A stretch of DNA of 64,000 bases, taken from the NCBI GenBank assembly GCA_010094025.1, contig ML991840.1:62001-126000 (forward strand), in the 5' to 3' direction. The notes under the pieces are model-generated. The model was not told where the DNA came from. It worked only from the letters and a program-made list of their open reading frames with translations, and made no database searches. Source of the stretch: Viridothelium virens (Eukaryota > Ascomycota > Dothideomycetes > Trypetheliales > Trypetheliaceae). The position numbers and the translations under genes were made by a program. Below are positions 22,267 through 34,133 of this stretch, piece by piece (position 1 is the first letter of the stretch; the number at the start of each line of letters is the position of its first letter).

Positions 22267-25200
22267 TTAGCCCTCTTTGTCCTCGCGCGCAACGCCGATC
22301 TTGCCTGTCTCGAGTAGGAAATTCACAATTTCTTCGTGCCCTTCGATCGCAGCCCACCACAACAACGTTCGGCCGTCACTATCCATCAATTCCAAGTCAA
22401 ATTTGCCCATCCTAAGTAGCAACTTCACCATTGCTAAGTCTCCGCTCTTCACGGCCTGGAACACATCAATGTTGACAGTAGTCTTCTCTTTCAATAGCTG
22501 TATCACCGCCTCATGCTCATTCTCTGCGGCAAACAATAATGGCGTCCATCCATTGCAATCTTTGTTGTTTACATCGACATTCTTCGCAAGCAGTTGTTTA
22601 ACTATCGCTGTTTGTCCTTTCTCTGCCGCATATGACAACGGCGTTCGTCTACCTTTGTAACGCGGCTTGAACATGGCTTCGGGTTTGATGCCTTCTGGTT
22701 CGGCGCCCTCCTCCAGCAGTAGCTGTACCACCGCCTCATGTCCATTCGCTGCGGCAAGTAGTAATGGGGTCCGTTCAACGGCATCTTTGTCGTCTACATC
22801 GACACTACTCGCAATGAGGTGTCTAGATGACTCCGGCGCTCGTGCGAAACAATATCGTGGAACAAAAAATATTGGCTTCTGTCGATAGTGAGCTTTGTGA
22901 TCTATGTCTGCACCCTTAGAAAGCAACCGCTTGACTATCGCCGCATGTCCGCAGTTTGCCGCAAATGACAATGGTGTTCCATGAACGATGAAGTCCGCAG
23001 TGACTATGCTCTGTTGATCGGCACCCTGCGCGATTGACTGTAGTCTTCTAGGAGGGCGTGGCATAGTGGCCATGCACTCTGGGTCGGTACATCGCGCAAT
23101 TGACTTTGGTCTTCTACGATCGTTGGGGTCCAAAGTGGCTATGCACTCTCGGTCGGCACCCTTCGCGAGCAATTGCTCCACTACTGCTTCACGCCCGTTC
23201 GCTGCAGCCCATGTTAGCAGCGTCCAGCCTTCTTGGGTCCTACACTCAAGGTCGACAGCATTGCTCGCGAGAAGCTGTCTGACCACCGCATCATGACCGT
23301 TCTCCATTGCCCAATGCAGTGGTGTGCGTCCTGTTGTATCTTGAGAGTTTGGCTCGATACCTCCAACCTTCGCAAGCAGTATCTCCACTATCGCCTCGTG
23401 CCCTTTCGCTGCAGCGTGTGATAGTGGTGTATGGCCCACGTTGTCCCTGCTATTCACACCGATATCGTCTCTCGCAAGAAGCAGCTTCACCACGGCCTCA
23501 TGTCCGTTCACTGCAGCGCTTGACAGTGGCGTCTGACCCATATTGTCCTTGTTATTCACACCAGTATCGTCTCTCGCAACCAGCAGCTCCATCACTGCCT
23601 CGTGCCCGTTTACTGCAGCACTTAGTAGTGGTGTCTGACCGAATTTGTCTTCATGGCTTGGGCTGACGCCCTTCTTTACCAGCAACAATTCAGCCACGTG
23701 GTCCCGACCGCCCCATGCTGCCCACCACAATGGTGTGCGACCGTAAATATCTTCAGAGTCAGGATTGACGCTGTCCATTCTAAGCAGCGTCTCCACTATC
23801 GCTGCGTGTCCATTCTCCGCGGCCCACGATAACGGTGATCTTCCGTATCTCCTATCCTTTAGATCCAAATCTGTGAATACTTGCAGTGTAGATGGCAAGA
23901 CTGCGAGAATCCCGAAGTATGCAATAATGTGTAATTTGGAGAACGACTCGAAAAGGTGTCTCGTATCGCACTTTTCACTAAAAGAGGCATAAAAGTAATG
24001 TTGGTCCCAATAACGCTTCCACAGGTCCAAAGAAAGGTACTTTTCTGCCAATTCAACTGTAGGTCCTTTTTCCCGGTTGGATTTCCGAAGGTGATGGCCC
24101 CAGTGACAGGCTGCGTATGTCAACAGAGGGTAGAGCAGGACTATTTCTTTGGGCTTAGCGAAAGGTTTTTTCGTTTGTGTGAGAGATTGAAACATGAGAT
24201 ATGTAAGACAGCTACGGGCCAAAGACTCGTGTCCCTTTGTCAACGTCTGCTCAAAAATTTTGCGCTGTTTTGTAAAGTACTCGTGTAAGTGCAAGTGGAA
24301 GAGACGAACGGTAGAAGTCTCATTGTCGATTTTTGCTAGACCCAGGCAGCAGTCAAGAAAGCTGTCTCGGTCTAGGAAATTGTCTCGATTCAGATCGTTG
24401 TCGTTCTCCTCTACCGCAAGTGCACTAAGCAGCTCGTCTACTTTGAGAGGCCGTTCAGCAAGATGTATCCACGTCAGGATTCGGGTTGCATTCTTTTCGA
24501 TTCTCTTTGAGCATTCAATTCTTCGCATCATTGCGTCAAATGTCTTGTAAAGGCTCGACTCTAATGAGTTGAGTTTATGTCGTCGGGCGGCCCTCGTTTC
24601 TTCACCAAGGATAAGGTCGATGTGAAGTACAGGTAAGAGGAATCTGCTACGAAGTTAACATATAATCAGATCCAGCGCAAAAGCCATGCACAGACACTCC
24701 ACCGTATACATCCAGTAGTTTCCGAACAATCTCTTCTTTCAGATGACAGTCCATAATACTGGGTCTGTCTTTCTGGTCATCTTCAATTCTCCATTCCACA
24801 AATGCTCGAACATCAGATAGGCGAGCCTCAAGAAGAATTGCATATGGGTTTAGTCCACATCCATAGAGCATGAACTCGATATGTGGACGGGAAGTACAGA
24901 CCAGTCGGACAGAGGGGACCCTTGATTGAGCGCGGTTGAAGTAGCTCAAAAGACCCTTTAGGTCATTGCACTCGTCGAGCGCATCGACGCAGATGAACGT
25001 CCGTGTGAAAGCTTCACATGCTTCATAGAACATCGCCATCATTTGCGCAATTGGAGGCCCTTCGTGTTTATAATTGCTCCAAACCTCTTCAACCAATCTG
25101 GGAATTGTGGGCAGAGGCATGAGAAGCTGTTTAATAAAAGCACCAATGACATTTCCCGTGGTCTGGTTCTTCTGATCGTTGGAATCCAGATACATGTAGG

Positions 25201-26791
25201 CCAATCCTATCTCTGGAGAGCCTTTGCTTTCTCTTCTCAGTTCATCAACGAGAACCGACCTAGAAAGATCAGTTGAAGCCTTTTCTGCATGTCATCCTAC
25301 CTACATAGATATCGTCTTCCCCGCACCGGGAGATCCAAACGCGCAGAGGGCAAAATGCTCAGACGGAGCTGAGCTCCATTCAAGAAACTTTTCCAGTAGT
25401 AATCCACCAGTACCAGATACTTTGCGAGCTTCACAAACGTCTTCCTGCTTCTTCCAAGGCTCGAGAGGAGAGAGCCACGCGAAAAGTGCTGCGTTGTGCT
25501 GAACTGAGATAATGTTAGGAATGTCATAGATTGCAATAAAGAGCCGTACATTGTTGGTGGCTTGATGACACATTAATCTTTTCTCCGATTATGTCCATTC
25601 TGGTTTTTACTGTTGAGATATCTTTTTGGACGTCTGTCATGGCCGTATGAAGTTTAGTAATTATTAATATGTCAGCTCCTACGGTTCTCCAGACCCACCA
25701 GATAGTACATCGACAATCTTCTTTTCAGCTTCGATCTTGTTCGGCGGAATTCGGTAGAGAAGATCTCTCGTGTACGCAGCCGCAGCCATTGCTGCATATC
25801 CTTGCCACTCTTTGTTCTTGTGGGAGTCTGAATAGTCGCATATACCACGAATAACTAGACAAGGAAAATGATTCATTAGTCCGGCGGCTTCCATTTCAAA
25901 GCATAAAACATTTTGATCCGCAGCAAGTTTATCTCGAGCCAAAGCGTCCTTCATTAACTGATTTGATGAAGCGATCAAGCCGTAATGAATCGCTAAATTA
26001 TCGTCTTCAATCCGCTCAAGTCGCGAGACCAACTTTGACAACTCATTACCACAGCTTAGCCTACAATCCTCTTCTGTTGGAGGATGTACAACTCCGGCCT
26101 GATACAGTCTGTCGGTACTTAACTCTGGTCGTGAGTATTTTTTCGCCAACCTTGGTCTCTTCTTTAAGATATTGACAATATCCTCTTCGAGTTTATGACC
26201 CTCAACTTCATAATGAGCCTTAAGTCCATTGACTGCTGTTCGTAAAAAAGTTGGTGGCTGATTTAGAAATCCCTTAACTTGAAATTCCTGCTCTTGAATT
26301 GTTTTACCAAAGTCATATTGGAATACGCCACCTTTTCCCTCACGAGGGGTGCTAACCACAATATCACCTAGACGGATATCATGCTTAGCACTTGGTGCAC
26401 CGCCGCCAATACCAACCATCAACCCAGCCCTAATATTTGGAAAGCTATAAAGCATGTCTCTTGCAACGCTTGTTGCAGCAGATATTCCGTATTCGCCATC
26501 GGGCAGGACAGCGATGACGATATTGTGTTTTCCCATCCTCCCCAGTGTGTAATCGTTGTTGTCGTGCTGGTGTGTGTATTTTGGGCCCTCATGTTTTGCG
26601 TCGAGAAAGACTTGAGCGGCCACATACTCCGTGTAGATAGCGCTAATCCAGCCCACGGTGTAATCTCCGTTTTCTAGTACCTGTTGGGAGTCTCCTATCG
26701 GGATAATTTCTGAGGCTCCATTTCTTGGGATTTTGGAATGCTCGCAGGTGGCGACATCACTATCCTTGCCAGCAAGTGCTTGCTTGGACAT
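22267..26791 (-). CDS. NLR-like protein: nucleoside phosphorylase, NACHT, ankyrin repeats
   Basis: Fungal NOD-like receptor architecture; related proteins act in self/non-self recognition and programmed cell death. Start at ATG 26791. Residues about 40-360 form a PNP/UDP phosphorylase-like effector domain ([60 protein letters not shown]). After an intron, a short linker ([20 protein letters not shown]) leads to [24 protein letters not shown]-loop FGSPGAGKT (about 25315), Walker [12 protein letters not shown] (about 24985), and [11 protein letters not shown]. Then a winged-helix-like part and about 13 ankyrin repeats from about 23860 to 22270. Three or four short introns join the frames with normal GT-AG sites; I see no broken frame, so it is probably functional. 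About 1,450 residues. Repeats 3 and 4 are very alike, and an extra degenerate 22-residue duplication interrupts the array. Partner domains outside this protein were not seen nearby. Confidence 0.88.
22990..23165 (-). repeat. degenerate tandem duplication inside the ankyrin array
   Basis: Two units of about 66 bp (23028-23093) and 69-72 bp (23094 to about 23165), plus a partial third at 22990-23027, encode [13 protein letters not shown]..., [13 protein letters not shown]... and [10 protein letters not shown]. Shared text includes GTCTTCTA and TGGC(C/T)ATGCACTCT. It sits between ankyrin repeats 7 and 8 and is in frame. Confidence 0.7.
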
Positions 26792-28135
26792 GTCAATGTC
26801 ACTTTGAAGGTGATACTGGGATCCAATTTAGCGGTCGAGGGCGGCTAGACTGTCTTGGTGATGATGTTCATGATGTTCTTCATGAAGTTGATCCAATCAA
26901 CCTAGCCTACCGCGTAATCTCGCTATGCTCTACACGAGGGTCAATGCGCGAGATTCTCGAACCTACTACGTAGGTCCTCATTTTACTAGTTAATTAGGTT
27001 TTTTACTGTCCTCATTTTCGATGAGGTTTATATAGAGCCCTTATCTCAGGTTACACAGAGAAATTAATCGAGTCCTTTTCTCCGAAAACGGTGTCTAACA
27101 TCATCACTTGGATTGCACGTCACTGGGAAATGACGTGTGGGAAGATTTGTAGAAAAGCAGTTCGGTTGGATTCTCTGACGCCTTTAATGATGGATGAATA
27201 TGGATCTCGTGACGTGAGGCAATCTAGGTACGCATGTGTATGGTTCTGAACAGGATCAATGCAGCTGAAATACGATTCCGCGTTCGGCGCTTCTCGAGGA
27301 GCAGAGTCATTACCTCGATTGAATAGAAAGAGTAGGTTCGATTGGATTCAACTACACAGTTGAAGATGTCCCAGGCAGCAGTCCAGACTCATTTTCGCGG
27401 CTGTGTTCGCTAAATCTTACCTAAGATGATAAGGTGTAGTACCTTAGGTAAGGTACGTGGGTACCTGACCGGGAGCCTTTCCAAAACGGGCACGGGGGTA
27501 AGATGGGTTGTTCGATTGGAGTTTGTCTTTGGATTGCAGGTCTAGCTCCCATAGGGTCCTAAACGTGTTAATTGTTGATATCAGAAAAGTCTCTCGGACG
27601 AAAGCAATGGCTTTTAAGTCCTGACATTCGAGAGTCAACGCAACGGCTCGAGCTTTTGAAGTCGCATACAAGATTTTCCAACTCGCTAGTGTGGGAGTAC
27701 CCTCATTGAATACTCTCGGCAACAAGGGGTGATATGTCTATGCAATTGAGCATATACAGCAGCAATAGTCTGGCCGCTCCAATGCCGCCTCTAGCCTGAC
27801 TCTTTGCTTCAGATGGTCTTCTGTTGGTTGTTTAAAAACTCTGATATGCTTTTCCTAACTTACGAGGAACCCCAAGTCCTTGCATTGTCCAATTTGACAT
27901 CCCGTTACAAGCATGACTATATATGTTAGTTCGTATTTCCCGTTGCGTCAGTCAACAGAAATCTATTGAGAACAAGGCCTGAGACCTCTCTTCTTCGCTC
28001 ATCTTGGAAGCATACAAGGAAATCCTCGACTGATGGATCCTTACCTCGATACTAGCAAAGTTCAGGAGAGAATTTCTCGCGCAGAGGACGACAGACGCAA
28101 CAAGAGAATGCCGAACTCCCAACAGAGGTCCACCC
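26792..28135. other. 1.3-kb gap, no gene recognised
   Basis: 5' flank of the NLR gene and 3' flank of the aldo-keto reductase. AT-rich part near 26970-27070 holds a repeated GTCCTCATTTT word. An inverted repeat lies at 27416-27452. Short frames only (27725-27444 minus, 28033-28275 plus) are judged non-coding; the second overlaps the end of the reductase in antisense. Confidence 0.45.
27416..27452. repeat. 10-bp inverted repeat, possible hairpin
   Basis: CTTACCTAAG at 27416-27425 and CTTAGGTAAG at 27443-27452 are exact reverse complements with a 17-nt spacer. The same CTTAGGTA core forms the palindrome at 42903. Function unknown. Confidence 0.6.
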
Positions 28136-29306
28136 TCAGAGAATATCCCCTCTCTCCTCCTTCAACTCCTGCCACAATTCTTCCACCGCCTCCAGCACCT
28201 CCGATCCCAATGGCCCCATCTCCAAACTCGCCACATTTTCCACAATCTGCCTCACCTTACTCGCCCCCAATATAATCCCATCCCCTTCCCCCAGCGCCGA
28301 ATGCCAATACACCCACCTCAGCGCCACATCCACAGGACTCATGCCCATCCCCCTCACCCTCTCAATAAACCTCCCCGTACTCCCCCTCAAACTCGCACTC
28401 CCATAAACGCCCTCAGCCAACTTCGCGCCAACCGGATTATCGCTCGCAAGCCTCGTTCCCTCAGCCTTCCCCTCGATCAGCTTCCCCGTCAGGAACCCCG
28501 ACCCCACGACCCAGAACGCAACAAAGCCCATCCCGTGCTCGCGCAGCAGCGGCAGCAGCTCCGTCTCCATGCCGCGTGTGAGGATGTTGTAGGCGCCCTG
28601 GTAGTAGGTGGGCTTGTGCAGGTTGTGCGTCTCGCAGAGGGAGAGGTAGGAGCGGAGGAGAGGAGGCGGGTAGTTGGAGAGGCCGAGGGCGTCGCAGTGG
28701 CCGGCGCGGAGTTGGGCGTCGAAGGCGGTGGCGGTTTCGAGAAGGGGCGTTGTGGGATCGGGGCTATGGGCGTAGAGGATGCGGACCTGTGTGGGGGGGG
28801 TCTTAGTTGACGGGTGAGGTTGTTGATTGGGGATGATCAGGGAGGATATTTTTTGTGCCTGGTGGTGGAAAACATGACTTTGGCTGACAAGATGATGGCT
28901 TTCAGGAATGGAGAGTTCCCGAATTTGGACATCCCCAGCCCAATGTGAGGACCTGGCGGAGTTAAGGATCAATTGTTACACAGTTTACCTTTTGAAGCTT
29001 TAGCCTCTCAAAGCTCGCTTGCACGCTCTTCTCTATAGCTTCTTTGCTAAGACTACCGGAGCAATCGCCTGTGCCAGTCGCAATTTTCGTGTCGACCGCA
29101 AAAGTATTCGTAAGCTCGGTAGCCTCACCAAGCAATTGCTCGGCTCGACCGGGATTGAGCGGAGGATATCGTGCTGCGGTATCAAGATGCGTTATGCCAG
29201 TTTTCTTGAGTGTTTGTAATACTTCCTTCACGTGTTCACAGGATTGAAAGTCTGTCATGTCCATACCGAAAGAAGAAGTACCATAAAGAAGGGTAGGGCG
29301 AGCCAT
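28136..29306 (-). CDS. aldo-keto reductase, AKR7 (aflatoxin aldehyde reductase-like) family
   Basis: NADPH-dependent reductase of aldehydes, cytosolic TIM barrel. Exon 1 28989-29306 starts at MARPTLLYGTSSFGMD; exon 2 28786-28136 starts at VRILYAHSPDPTTP. They join in phase across a 202-bp intron, longer than the 50-90 bp usual here, to 322 residues. The catalytic tetrad is visible: Asp in THLDTAARY, Tyr just after it (ARYPPLNPGRAEQLLGEA, AKR7-like), Lys in VDTKIATG, and His in YAHSPD. Later GLSNYPPPLLRSYLSLCE, YQGAYNILTRGMETELLPLL, GSGFLTGKLI and, for the cofactor phosphate, GIILGASKVRQIVEN. The codons of exon 2 are much more GC-rich than those of exon 1. Could belong to the cluster to its left, but the NLR gene and a 1.3-kb gap lie between, so more likely independent. 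Confidence 0.92.
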
Positions 29307-31140
29307 AATAAGATATGGCGTGGAAGACTTCAGGGCACTGGAACAGAACAAGGCAGTCCGCTGTAGGCAAGATATATGCCCATTATTTTGCGGCACAGCT
29401 TTCCGCTATTTATATCCTGTTCAAGTGAAAGGTGGATGCGGAGTGACGCGGAGTTAAAGAGTGTACTTCGTATTTGTCGGACAATTGTCACCTCACCTAT
29501 CGTATTGCTCAAATGACCACTAGATAAGCGAATAGAGGTCTGATCTCTCGAAATCTTCGAATCCAAGGGTCTCCAAGAGACGAGAGTTTAGAAGTGTAGC
29601 CGTTGTGCACAAGAGATACACGCCGGATCGGAAACATATGCCATCCGTTTCTAGACTACGATTCCGGTGAGATCTTTGCTGACAAAACATCCGGGACGTT
29701 TTATCCGGCTCGAGACTGAGAGGTCTGAGGTTGCGAGACTCGATGTGACTTTGAGTTGCATCGTGGAAAGTGCATTGCGGCGGCACTTGGCTACACAGAC
29801 AGACGCCAAGTCTTGGTCGATAAGATTATCACCGTGTGTTGAATGTTAAAGGGAGAGTTTAGAGAGCCAGTTATACGGAGAAGAAGGTTTAGTACGTGAG
29901 AATCCCAGTACTTTATTAGTTCCTCAATCATGGTGTAATGACTAGCATTTCCCATATAACCTCGAATTATTTTTCAAGGTTCGATGTTAAGATATTTGCA
30001 CAAGCACATAAGCTGCAGCTAATAAATGCATAGACAGCAGATCGAAAACGGACCGCCACAATTCCGTTCACAGCCATGCCTGTGCCACAGTCTGTGGCGT
30101 GACGTCGAGTGGCGCTCTAATGCGGATCGACGATCATTTGTACAAGCCTCGATGTACGTTGTTTTGCTTTGGGAGACTGACACGATGCTCTGTAGGATGG
30201 CATACATGCTATCTTGATCGAACTTGAGACGTGCTCCTGGCAACCCCTAAAGCCATTCGTAGCTACACCGCTAGACTTCCGAACTAATCATGGTGGAAGA
30301 TGGTTGAGAGATGACGACGTGTCGGGGTCGCCTCACGACTCATGCCTGGCAAGGTCAATGAGCCTCCGATCGGAGATCATGCAGAATAAGAGTCGACGGT
30401 TCCTAAGAAAAAAGGGTGGATGAATTGTCGTGCCTGTGCAGGATGCATAGCGTACGAAGATCGAGAGCAGGGACTTTCCCGATTTGCCTCGTTCTGCGTC
30501 TAAGGCCAGTCGCGGACAAGACCAAGCGTTCGTCGGTCAAGACGAGAACCGGCTAAGAGATTTGAGGAGACGTTGGAGGCCAGGAGTGGTCCGGCTTTGA
30601 TGATGAAGCAGCGGGTGGCGTACCATTCACGGAGCAGCTTACTGTAAGGAGAGATGGCCTTTCGCTGGATGCACCGTTTCATTCGCAGGCACGGAGCCAA
30701 CGCCGAACCCGACGCTCCTGGAGACTAGGGGAGACGTCATCGCTGCTAACCGTCCCGAAAGCAAGCTCCAGATCCCCGTTGTTGACCTGCGAGATGTACC
30801 TCCTGCGCAGTTTTGCGCAGTCGTCGCAGTCCATCATCACTACCCTAGGGAGGTCTGTCCATTCGTTTCTTAGATCAATTGATCTTACTCGAAAAAATTC
30901 CCCGGCCCGCTAATTCCTCGATATCCTTTGCATCGGACCTACAGTTCCCGGTGAACTGAGCCACCCTATACTCCTCCTGTGTCCGTTGTAATACCACGCG
31001 CAACGGCAATTTAACAGCTAACGCGCGCCTCTAATACTGGATCTCGCGATCACCTGTTCTGCTGTGAGACGGTCGCGTGGAGCTACCTATGAGCCCTCGA
31101 AATTCATCCAATCCTTAGCATAGCAAACGTCACACCCTCA
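29307..31140. other. 1.8-kb gene-poor boundary region
   Basis: No gene recognised on either strand. The left end is the reductase promoter, the right end (about 30700-31140) the kelch-gene promoter. It marks the change from widely spaced accessory genes to the dense conserved block. Confidence 0.5.
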
Positions 31141-33717
31141 ATGGAACCTATCGTCGAGGTTGCCGAAGAGGGCCCAATACGGCGACAATCCATCTTTCGA
31201 GAGATCCTCGACGATGAAGACGAAGCACAACTTTCACCACTCGTGTCCCAACCACCACGACCGGTACAGAAGGCTCGATTTCGAAGTCAACCCGAAATTC
31301 TCGAACAGGAAGAAGGCGATGAGTTGGAGGGCACTGATGAAGTAGAGGATACCATTCGGACACCTACTACCGTCATCGTCGACCCAGTACCTGCAGTGAT
31401 ACGGTCGACCAACCTGTCGAGAGCCTACAGGGTCGGAGTGCTTACACTTTTCCTAGCGCTGCTGCTACCATTGATACAAGACCTTCCTGTCATCAAGAAT
31501 ACTGGTCCAATATCTTTCGGTGCGAGAGGGGGAGTGATCAAGGAGTCGAGGAGAAGCGAGCCAGTTCTCATCGAAGCGCCTTTGGAAAAAAGGCAAAGTG
31601 ATCCTACAGATGTTTGCACAAGGTTTAGTCATCAAAGTAAGAAGATTGTCCAAAGTCCTTGCAGTCTGTCGCCTTTACTAATTTGAACGCAGGCGCGGTC
31701 GTCAATGGCACTCTTTATGTCTATGGCGGTAGGAACACGACAGATCAAGGACAGGTAGGACAATGGGGTAAGTCGACCAAAGTCTATGCTCGTTCAGGAG
31801 CTGATACATACAATAGACAACACCTTTTTCTCAATGGATTTGACCAAAAATTGGCAAATTTCCACTCCTGCCATGACTGGTCTTCCTACTGGATCTGGTG
31901 TACCGACTGTAGCAAACGCATACTTATGGAACTCGTTTGGATCCTTGTTTCTGTATGGCGGTGAACACTCTAATTATACAATGGACCGGCCAGGCCCTTG
32001 TGCATTGTGGGAGTACAACGTTGCGTCGTCTTCATGGATTGAACACAGCAATCCAACAACATCTGCTGGCGACAATGCTGAACCAGATGGTCAGCCAGTT
32101 CAATGCGCTGCTGAGGGGGCTGGCGTGACTGCCACTCAGTTGGGTAGAGGATGGTTCTTTGGAGGGCATTTGGACCAATGGACGACTTCTGGCTGGACTT
32201 ATCTAAACGGCCGCGTCTATCTCAAATCCTTACTGGAATACACCTTTCCTGGCTTTACGAATCCTGGCGTGCAATCACTGTCTGGAGGCTCCACGGCGGG
32301 GAAAGACGGAGTTTACAGAAATATCACTCAGGGTGGCATCCAAAGCGAAGCAGGTTTTACTGAGCGAGCGGACGGTATCCTCGTCTTCGTTCCAGGCTTT
32401 GGTGCCGAAGGCATCTTGTTAGGTCTTGCCGGCGGTACTGCTAATACTTATGTAAGTGTTGAAAAAAGGGGGACTGGGTCCGAAGATGCTGACCCACTTT
32501 GATAGACCCAGATGAACGTCATTGACGTCTATGATATTGCTACATCTACTTGGTACAAACAGGCTACTAGTGGCCCGTCTCCTAGCTTTAGAGTGAATCC
32601 ATGTGCCGTAGTAGCAGCTGCACCGGATGGATCTTCCTACAATATGTACATGTACGGCGGGCAGAATCTCCAACCAGCTGGCGCCCAGATACAATACAAC
32701 GATACCTGGATTTTAACAATCCCCTCCTTCACATGGGTCGAAGTCAACATCGACGGCCAATCAGTTCCCCCCGCTCGCGCCGGCCACACTTGCAACGTCT
32801 GGGACGCCCAAATGGTCGTCGTCGGCGGCTACGTCGGCCAAGACCTCACCTGCGACTCCCCCGGCATCTACGTCTTCGACATGAGCAACCTGAAATGGGT
32901 CAACCAATTCACCGCCCTCTCCCCCGGCTCCGCCGCGAACCCCAACCCGCAAGTCAACCCCTCCGGCTCCACCGGTCAGAACAATCCCCTCAACCAACAG
33001 CCCGCCCAAATCGGCACCACCAACACCTCCGGCCTCGCAGGCTCCTACGGCTACCAAGTCCCCGACGCCGTCATCAGCGTCGTCGGCGGCTCCCGCAACG
33101 GCGGCGCCACCATCACCGCCCCCGCCCAATCCGCCACCTCCGGGCCCCTCGCCACCGGCAAACCCATCACCTACACGACGACCAACTCCGCCGGCGCCGT
33201 CGTGACCGAGACGTCGCTGCCAGGCCGACCCAACTCTGGCTCCTCAGGCAACAGCGACGACGGCAGCAGCGGCCCCAACGTCGGCGCCATCGTCGCGGGC
33301 GTCGTTGCGGGCGTGCTGTTCATCGTCGTCTGCTACCTTGCCTTCGTCGCCTGGCTCTACCGCCGCCAGCTGCAGCTCTACAAGAACCATGTCGCGGCGG
33401 CACAGCGCCACGCGAATCGCGACCCGAATGCTGAGAAGGGATTCGTCTTGCCGCCGCCCGGACGCCCGAGTAAGCAGCGAGAGGGTAGCCCACGGAGTAG
33501 CGATTTTGCGTCGAGTAGTCAGACGGCGACGGCGGGGACGGGAGGGCCCGGCACGGGGCCTGGGACGGTGGGGAGTGCGAGTGCGAGTCAGCGGTATGAG
33601 GCGGTGAGGAGGGATAGTGAGAGCGATTCGGAGGATTTGTTGGCGGGGAGAGAGCCGACGTTTTGGGGGACGGCGTTGAATCCGAGGAGGAGTTTGAGGG
33701 TGATTAATAGGGATTGA
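31141..33717 (+). CDS. membrane-anchored kelch-repeat protein
   Basis: Beta-propeller protein with two membrane segments; no established function. Exons 31141-31636, 31693-31767, 31817-32451 and 32506-33717 join in phase to 805 residues. Acidic N-terminus (about 1-95), helix VGVLTLFLALLLPLIQDLPV (about 98-118), then kelch-like blades with VVNGTLYVYGGRNTTDQGQ, GSLFLYGGEHSNYTMD, YNMYMYGGQNLQPAGA and DAQMVVVGGYVGQDLTCDSP, then a Ser/Thr/Asn/Gly-rich stalk, a second helix GAIVAGVVAGVLFIVVCYLA, a basic RRQLQLYK stop and a 110-residue low-complexity tail. N-glycosylation sites (NGT, NTT, NYT, NIT) lie between the helices, fitting an external propeller. Third codon positions become strongly C-rich after about 32750. 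Confidence 0.87.
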
Positions 33718-34133
33718 GCGGGTTGAGAAAGGATTAAGGTGGGAGATATGCATTGGAATATGAAAGGGTGGAATTTTATGATGATTGTCTTCTGGTCTGC
33801 TTTCCATTAGGATGGCTCTTCGCTTCTTTTGCCATCCTTTTTGAGATACCACTTTCTAACTTTTGTTCAAAATGGGAGGCGGCACGCACACGGAACTGCC
33901 GATTCTGGCGTTGCATGTTATGACTTGCTTTGTAAATAATGACCCACCATGCAGCAGCACAAATACGAGACTGCAACGCAAATCAATTCTGAAATACGAC
34001 TACGGAACGACTACGAAATGAGTTGGAGTGACGAAAGATATATCCACAAAGTACAACGAGAATGAACCAAAGCCGTGCCCTTGATACTGAACTCCAATGC
34101 TAGTCTCAACTTGCAAGAGAAGCCATTTGCTTA
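33718..34133. other. tail-to-tail spacer
   Basis: 3' regions of the kelch and BUB1 genes; no other feature seen. Confidence 0.5.

Noticed and set aside
23307-23666. Repetitive Ser/Pro/Tyr plus-strand frame
   Set aside because: Mirror of the ankyrin repeats of the NLR gene on the minus strand.
27320-27360. Possible tRNA B box (GGTTCGATT)
   Set aside because: No matching A box or cloverleaf stems around it.
32601-33434. 277-codon Arg/His/Pro-rich plus-strand frame
   Set aside because: Shadow of the C-rich kelch exon in another frame; composition is a by-product of codon bias.
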